Origin: Clostridia bacterium
GTDB taxonomy: Bacteria > Bacillota_A > Clostridia > Christensenellales > CAG-138
Reading direction: 5' to 3'
Length of the DNA: 5,437 bases
Assembly: GCA_017553815.1 (NCBI GenBank)
Contig: JAFZJT010000002.1
Span: 1-5,437, forward strand
Below the pieces are notes generated by a model, which was given only the letters and a program-made list of their open reading frames with translations, was not told the DNA's origin and did not search any database. This document shows positions 5,335-5,437 of the stretch, in pieces. Made by a program: the position numbers and the translations under genes. Each line of letters opens with the position of its first letter. Position 1 is the stretch's first letter.

Positions 5335-5366
5335 GCCCATTTGGTCTACTTATCCACAAAATGGGC
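5335..5366. repeat. Inverted repeat just after the transposase stop
   Basis: GCCCATTT (5335-5342) and AAATGGGC (5359-5366) form an 8-bp stem with a 16-base loop, five bases after the TAA. There is no U tract after it, so it is a poor intrinsic terminator. It may instead be a structure within the insertion sequence end, and its CCCATTT core recurs at 5399-5405. Confidence 0.45.
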
Positions 5367-5437
5367 AGCAATATAGCCTAAAAACCGTTGCTTTCTGACC
5401 CATTTCGGGCAATTTGATAACGAATCAACGGAAAAAA

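Larger units (their letters stand above)
4739..5437 (+). mobile_element. 5'-truncated IS5-family insertion sequence
   Basis: The left end and the first third of the transposase are missing. What remains is the C-terminal two thirds of the transposase and the 3' non-coding end. The left junction is at about 4739-4745, inside the AlbA_2-like gene. The right boundary is not resolved, since the matching left terminal repeat is gone. The non-coding end carries CCCATTT at 5336-5342 and 5399-5405 and its inverse at 5359-5365, plus CCGTTG (5385-5390) and its inverse CAACGG (5426-5431), any of which could be part of the terminus. The element may end before the window does. Confidence 0.6.

Noticed and set aside
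5385..5431. CCGTTG/CAACGG as a terminator after the IS
   Set aside because: Six pairs across a 35-base loop would be unstable; it may be part of the IS end instead.

Overview
The window looks like chromosomal DNA of an anaerobic Firmicute, most likely an uncultured Clostridia-type gut bacterium. The reasons are GGAGG ribosome binding sites, A/T-rich sigma-A-type promoters with 17-18 bp spacers, a CbxX/SpoVK-like AAA+ protein carrying a domain like the clostridial RNA polymerase alpha C-terminal domain, a class D-like sortase, and an IS5-type transposase remnant. This placement is inference from sequence style, with no marker gene in the window.

The left half (1-3170) is read entirely from the minus strand and seems intact. 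From upstream to downstream it holds: a strong promoter (3141-3169) that fires straight into an 85-nt nested hairpin ending in five U residues, which I read as a small structured RNA gene (3046-3134); a GC-rich, hairpin-rich spacer (about 2905-3047); a second, near-leaderless promoter and the 592-aa AAA+ ATPase gene (1078-2856); a separate promoter and a 219-aa coiled-coil protein with two tandem four-cysteine zinc ribbons (284-943); and the first 11 codons of a further gene (1-33), preceded by a cluster of four perfect dyads. The order suggests co-localised genes with separate promoters rather than a tight operon. Whether they act together is unknown. The AAA+ protein plus zinc-ribbon protein plus small RNA is the best candidate here for something undescribed.

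The right half (3267-5437) is a patchwork of broken genes. A sortase catalytic domain (3267-3905, minus) has lost its membrane anchor and has Lys where the family has its catalytic Arg. It meets, nearly back to back, plus-strand coding remnants (3909-4615) interrupted by a stop and by frameshifts, including one at an eight-A run and one inside a Cys-rich tail. Next comes a well-formed promoter, ribosome binding site and first 12 codons of a probable Schlafen/AlbA_2-domain gene (4642-4738). That gene is cut off by the C-terminal two thirds of an IS5-family transposase (about 4739-5330), whose right-hand non-coding end runs towards the edge of the window. This side reads as a site of repeated insertion and deletion.
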